Assembly (NCBI GenBank): GCA_903923395.1 | Contig: CAIXXM010000052.1 | Coordinates: 39,051 to 103,050, forward strand | Length of the DNA: 64,000 bases | Direction of reading: 5' to 3' | Origin: an uncultured Acidobacteriia bacterium | Lineage (GTDB): Bacteria > Acidobacteriota > Terriglobia > Bryobacterales > Bryobacteraceae | Part shown: piece by piece, positions 61,238 to 64,000 of the stretch | How positions within the stretch are numbered: the stretch's first letter is position 1 | Layout: every line of letters begins with the position of its first letter | Program-made: the position numbers and the translations under genes | The notes under the pieces: generated by a model | Told to the model about the DNA's origin: nothing | Seen by the model: only the letters and a program-made list of their open reading frames with translations | Databases searched by the model: none

Positions 61238-63361
61238 TCAGACGCGTTTCGTGCGGGCAATCCAGTGGCGAACCATTGCGGTGCAGTCCTTCGCTTCCCG
61301 CAAGGTGGTCAAGTCTTCGAGTGACCACTTCATCTTGCGGCTCCAGTTGGGGTATTCCGAAGTGGTGCCCGGCAGATTCTGCTGGTTGGGCTCCTTCGTC
61401 ATATCCTCCTGATTGACGAGCCAGAGATCTGAACCGGTACCCGCGAGGAAGCCTGTGACGGCGTAGTGGATCTCCGGCGTCATATGCGGAATTTTGGAGG
61501 CATCGCGTTCATGGGTTTCCGGCATCAGTCCCACCTGGAACAGGGCATCGAGCAGGCGCTGCTTCTCGCGGATGCGGTCTTCGAGTTGTGCCTGGTGGCT
61601 TTGGGGATCCAGGCGACCGGCGGCGAGGCGTGCGGCGATGTCGGCACCGGTCCAGAAGCCGGTGATGGTGGGAAGGTCATGGGTGGTGGAAGCGCAGAGT
61701 GACTGTGCCGGGTACTCATCCGGCAGTTTGAACTGTCCATCACGGCGCTCAAAATACAGCAGGCGGTAGCTGAGGATGCCAGCACTGGCCAGGGCTTCGC
61801 GAACGTGCGGTTCCACGGTGCCCAGGTCTTCACCCACGATCAAGGCGTTGTTGCGAACGCTTTCGAGGGCGAGAATGCGCACCAGATCCTGCCCGAAGTC
61901 GCGGACATAGGCCCCTTGGGTAGCGTCACAGCCTTCAGGAATCCAGTAGAGGCGGAAGAGCCGCATGACGTGATCCATGCGCAAGGCTCCACCGTGGCGC
62001 AGGGACTTGCGGATGGATTCCACGAAGAGACGGTAGCCATCCTGCCGGTGCTTCTTCGTGTTCGGCGGGGGGAAGGACCAGTCCTGGCCCGTGGGGGAAA
62101 AGTCGTCTGGCGGGGAGCCGACACGGCAACCGGCCATGTAGAAGGGGCGGTGGGCCCAGAGATCGGAACCGCAGCGGTCTGTGGCGAGTGCGAGATCGTG
62201 GTAGAGGCCGATCGACATGCCGATGGCCTTGCAGTGGGCTTGGACGGCGGCAAGTTGTTGATCGACGAGCCATTGCAGCCAGCCGTGAAACTGTACGCGA
62301 TCAGCATACTGTTCGGCGAAGGCCTTCACCGAAGGGCTGGCAGGGTCTTGATACGGGGCGGGCCAATCCGGCCAGATCCAAAGATCGGGGTTTTCGGCGT
62401 GCAGGTGCTCGTCGAGGGCCGCGTAAATGCAGTATTGGCGGAGCAGGTCTCCTTCGGCGGCGATCCAGGTCTTGCATTCTTCGCTGGGCGGATGCGATGC
62501 GTAGATCCGTGCCAGGACATTGAGCTTCAGTTGGGCGACTCGTTCGTACTCCACGACTTCGGAGGCCCGAAGCGCCGCTGCTTCGGCGAGAATTTCCGGC
62601 GTTTCGATGTAGCCGGGAACGGTGGTGACATCTATATAGAGGAAGTTCCGGCAGAAGGTGCTGTTCGGAAGATAGGGGCTGCTGTTGTAAGGCCGCCGGT
62701 TTTGGATGGCATGCAGCGGGTTGAGGGCGATGAATGCCGCGTGCAGTTCCTGGCGCGCCCAGGTGGCGAGGCGGGTGAGGTCAGTAAAGTCGCCGGTGCC
62801 CCAGTTCTGTTCCGTGCGTATGCTCCAAAGTGTGACACCGAACCCGGCGCAGCGTTTGGGGACAATGGCCTTTTCCGGCGCGACGATCAACCGGCAGACC
62901 GCACTATTGCAGTGCAGTTCGTGGTAGCCGAGGGGGAGTTTTTCGGCGAGGCGGATCAAGCGCTCGACGCGGTTGGCGGCCTTCTGGGCTGCGGGAAATT
63001 CCTGTAAGTGGACTTCGAAGGTTTTCGCGGGTCCGGCTTCTGGAACAAAAGTGATCGTGGCCGTTTCGGCGTCCGCTTCCACGCGCAAGGGAAAGGCGAA
63101 CCCTTCGGCCTGTTGCAAGACAAGAACGCCGGGCAGGGAGGAGTTCCACTCCGCAGCGTCTTGCTCTGCGACGGAGGCAATCAGCGCTGCTTCGCTGGCG
63201 CAGTCCAGCCCCAGGGCGGTGAGGATTGCTTGATTGATTTCGGGCTTCGTCTCATGACGGCGGCCGAAGATGTCCCAGAATTCCTGTTGAACACCGGACT
63301 GCTCCGCAGTTTGGCGGAGTAGATTGTCGAAAGGCACTAAAGAGAGTGTAGCGAATGGCAC
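61238..63361 (-). CDS. malQ: 4-alpha-glucanotransferase (GH77, amylomaltase)
   Basis: 707 residues from a GTG at 63361 (a GTG at 63337 is also possible). GH77 landmarks are RMDHVMRLFRLYWIPEG with the nucleophilic aspartate, GEDLGTVEPHVREAL with the acid/base glutamate, and ASTTHDLPTITGFWTGAD. An N-terminal beta-rich extension of about 190 residues, as in the long MalQ type, precedes the barrel. The enzyme transfers glucan chains in maltodextrin or glycogen metabolism in the cytoplasm. It lies 49 bases upstream of the menaquinone genes, probably by chance. Confidence 0.93.
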   Translation of the reverse strand: MPFATLSLVPFDNLLRQTAEQSGVQQEFWDIFGRRHETKPEINQAILTALGLDCASEAALIASVAEQDAAEWNSSLPGVLVLQQAEGFAFPLRVEADAETATITFVPEAGPAKTFEVHLQEFPAAQKAANRVERLIRLAEKLPLGYHELHCNSAVCRLIVAPEKAIVPKRCAGFGVTLWSIRTEQNWGTGDFTDLTRLATWARQELHAAFIALNPLHAIQNRRPYNSSPYLPNSTFCRNFLYIDVTTVPGYIETPEILAEAAALRASEVVEYERVAQLKLNVLARIYASHPPSEECKTWIAAEGDLLRQYCIYAALDEHLHAENPDLWIWPDWPAPYQDPASPSVKAFAEQYADRVQFHGWLQWLVDQQLAAVQAHCKAIGMSIGLYHDLALATDRCGSDLWAHRPFYMAGCRVGSPPDDFSPTGQDWSFPPPNTKKHRQDGYRLFVESIRKSLRHGGALRMDHVMRLFRLYWIPEGCDATQGAYVRDFGQDLVRILALESVRNNALIVGEDLGTVEPHVREALASAGILSYRLLYFERRDGQFKLPDEYPAQSLCASTTHDLPTITGFWTGADIAARLAAGRLDPQSHQAQLEDRIREKQRLLDALFQVGLMPETHERDASKIPHMTPEIHYAVTGFLAGTGSDLWLVNQEDMTKEPNQQNLPGTTSEYPNWSRKMKWSLEDLTTLREAKDCTAMVRHWIARTKRV

Positions 63362-63493
63362 TGAAGGGGCTTCGGGGGAGCTGTGGGTCGCTTGGCGCAG
63401 TTTGGGCTTGGGCGGCGGGAAATTGAGTATTCAGTTGTCGAAGAACATGGGCGCGGCCCTGTCTGCCTGCCCGGTTAAGACTCTCGGTGGTGG

Positions 63494-64000
63494 TTACGCA
63501 GCGGGTTCGAGGGTGTCTGGCGGATTGGTTTCCATAAGGGAAGTATTAATGGGCTTCTCTTGCGGTGTATTTTTTGCGATTTGGGCTGCGATTTGTTCGA
63601 GTTCGATTTCTTCGAGGATCTGCTGGAGTGCTTCTTCGCCGACGGGGGCGGGCTGGGGGAGATTGAGATTGGCGGCGGATTCGGCCTGGAGTTTGCGGGA
63701 GAGGCGGAGGTCGGCGTAGAGGCGGCTGCGGAGGCGGTGAGCGCGGACGAGGAGGCGTTCGAGGGCGGTGAATTTGGGGTCGATGGAGGCGTCCTGCATG
63801 CAGCGCAACTCGGGGGCGGGGTGGGCGGCGCGGAGGGATTCGGCCTGGAAGTTGGCGAGGATGTCGTCCTGGGCCATTTGGTAGCGCCAGATGTTGAACT
63901 GGTTGCGGATCATGTGTTCGACGATGTGGAGTTCTTCCTCATTGGCGGGTTTGTGCTGGAGCATGGCTTCGTCATGCATGATCTGGAGGGCGGCGATTTC
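63494..64000 (-). CDS. Conserved-looking helical protein, truncated by the window edge
   Basis: The frame is open to the window end, so the 5' part is missing; an internal ATG at 63979 is probably not the start. The visible 169 residues are helical and charged (HDEAMLQHKPANEEELHIVEHM, NQFNIWRYQMAQDDILANF), with a Pro/Ala-rich tail (LETNPPDTLEPAA-like end). It resembles the C-terminal part of a repeated acidobacterial family of unknown function that I recall with an N-terminal KHGLTA-type stretch; the N-terminus needed to confirm this lies outside. Codon use is strongly GC-rich. Confidence 0.55.
   Translation of the reverse strand, partial: EIAALQIMHDEAMLQHKPANEEELHIVEHMIRNQFNIWRYQMAQDDILANFQAESLRAAHPAPELRCMQDASIDPKFTALERLLVRAHRLRSRLYADLRLSRKLQAESAANLNLPQPAPVGEEALQQILEEIELEQIAAQIAKNTPQEKPINTSLMETNPPDTLEPAA

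Noticed and set aside
1..64000. CRISPR array, rRNA operon, prophage or replication origin
   Set aside because: No regularly spaced repeats, rRNA sequence, phage structural genes or DnaA-box clusters were seen.

Overview
The window looks like a chromosome segment of an acidobacterium close to Solibacter/Bryobacter (Bryobacterales). The grounds are three giant carboxypeptidase-regulatory/TonB-dependent-receptor-like proteins, many Tat-type sulfatases, a C-terminal domain matching the Solibacter-specific Soli_cterm pattern (37939-40020), PEP-CTERM proteins and futalosine-pathway menaquinone genes. This placement is inference from gene content; no rRNA is present.

Region 1 (1-31.8 kb) is a catabolic, secreted-enzyme region almost wholly on the minus strand. 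A DapA-family lyase and an MFS transporter (29-2151) lie beside a tRNA-Leu(CAA). A compact run then covers 17.6 kb down to 2.3 kb: sulfatase, receptor, sulfatase, Gfo/Idh/MocA oxidoreductase, sulfatase, ThuA-like protein, receptor, sulfatase. It is headed by a divergent membrane-anchored winged-helix regulator (17769-19070). A second locus (31.8 kb down to 19.5 kb) has a paralogous regulator, sulfatase, receptor, secreted beta-helix protein and PQQ/cytochrome c dehydrogenase. There, a 1.8-kb IS630-type insertion carrying a passenger gene splits the beta-helix gene at a CTAG site. A partial duplicate of the PQQ gene's 3' end with palindromic repeats lies between the two loci. Together the loci look like a system for taking up and desulfating sulfated glycans, without SusD.

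Region 2 (32-44.2 kb): a phosphohexomutase, a Wza/Wzc-like exopolysaccharide export pair, a secreted protein plus matrixin-like metalloprotease, and an M50 protease-cysD-cysN-HEAT/POTRA-like gene chain. CysN has a C-terminal tail resembling an APS kinase that has lost its P-loop.

Region 3 (44-52 kb): a PEP-CTERM protein, a 48-residue YVDPGSGS-type membrane protein, a lipase-like hydrolase, two small membrane proteins, a three-domain LplT-PlsC-acyl-ACP ligase fusion, and a sigma-54 activator broken by a one-base frameshift.

Region 4 (52-64 kb) is mostly housekeeping: a TPR protein, YvcK/GlmR-GlmU, PEP-CTERM proteins (one frameshifted), an acidic unknown, RecJ, MqnE and an MqnP-type prenyltransferase, a GH77 4-alpha-glucanotransferase, and an edge-truncated unknown gene. 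I saw no CRISPR array, rRNA, phage module or replication origin.
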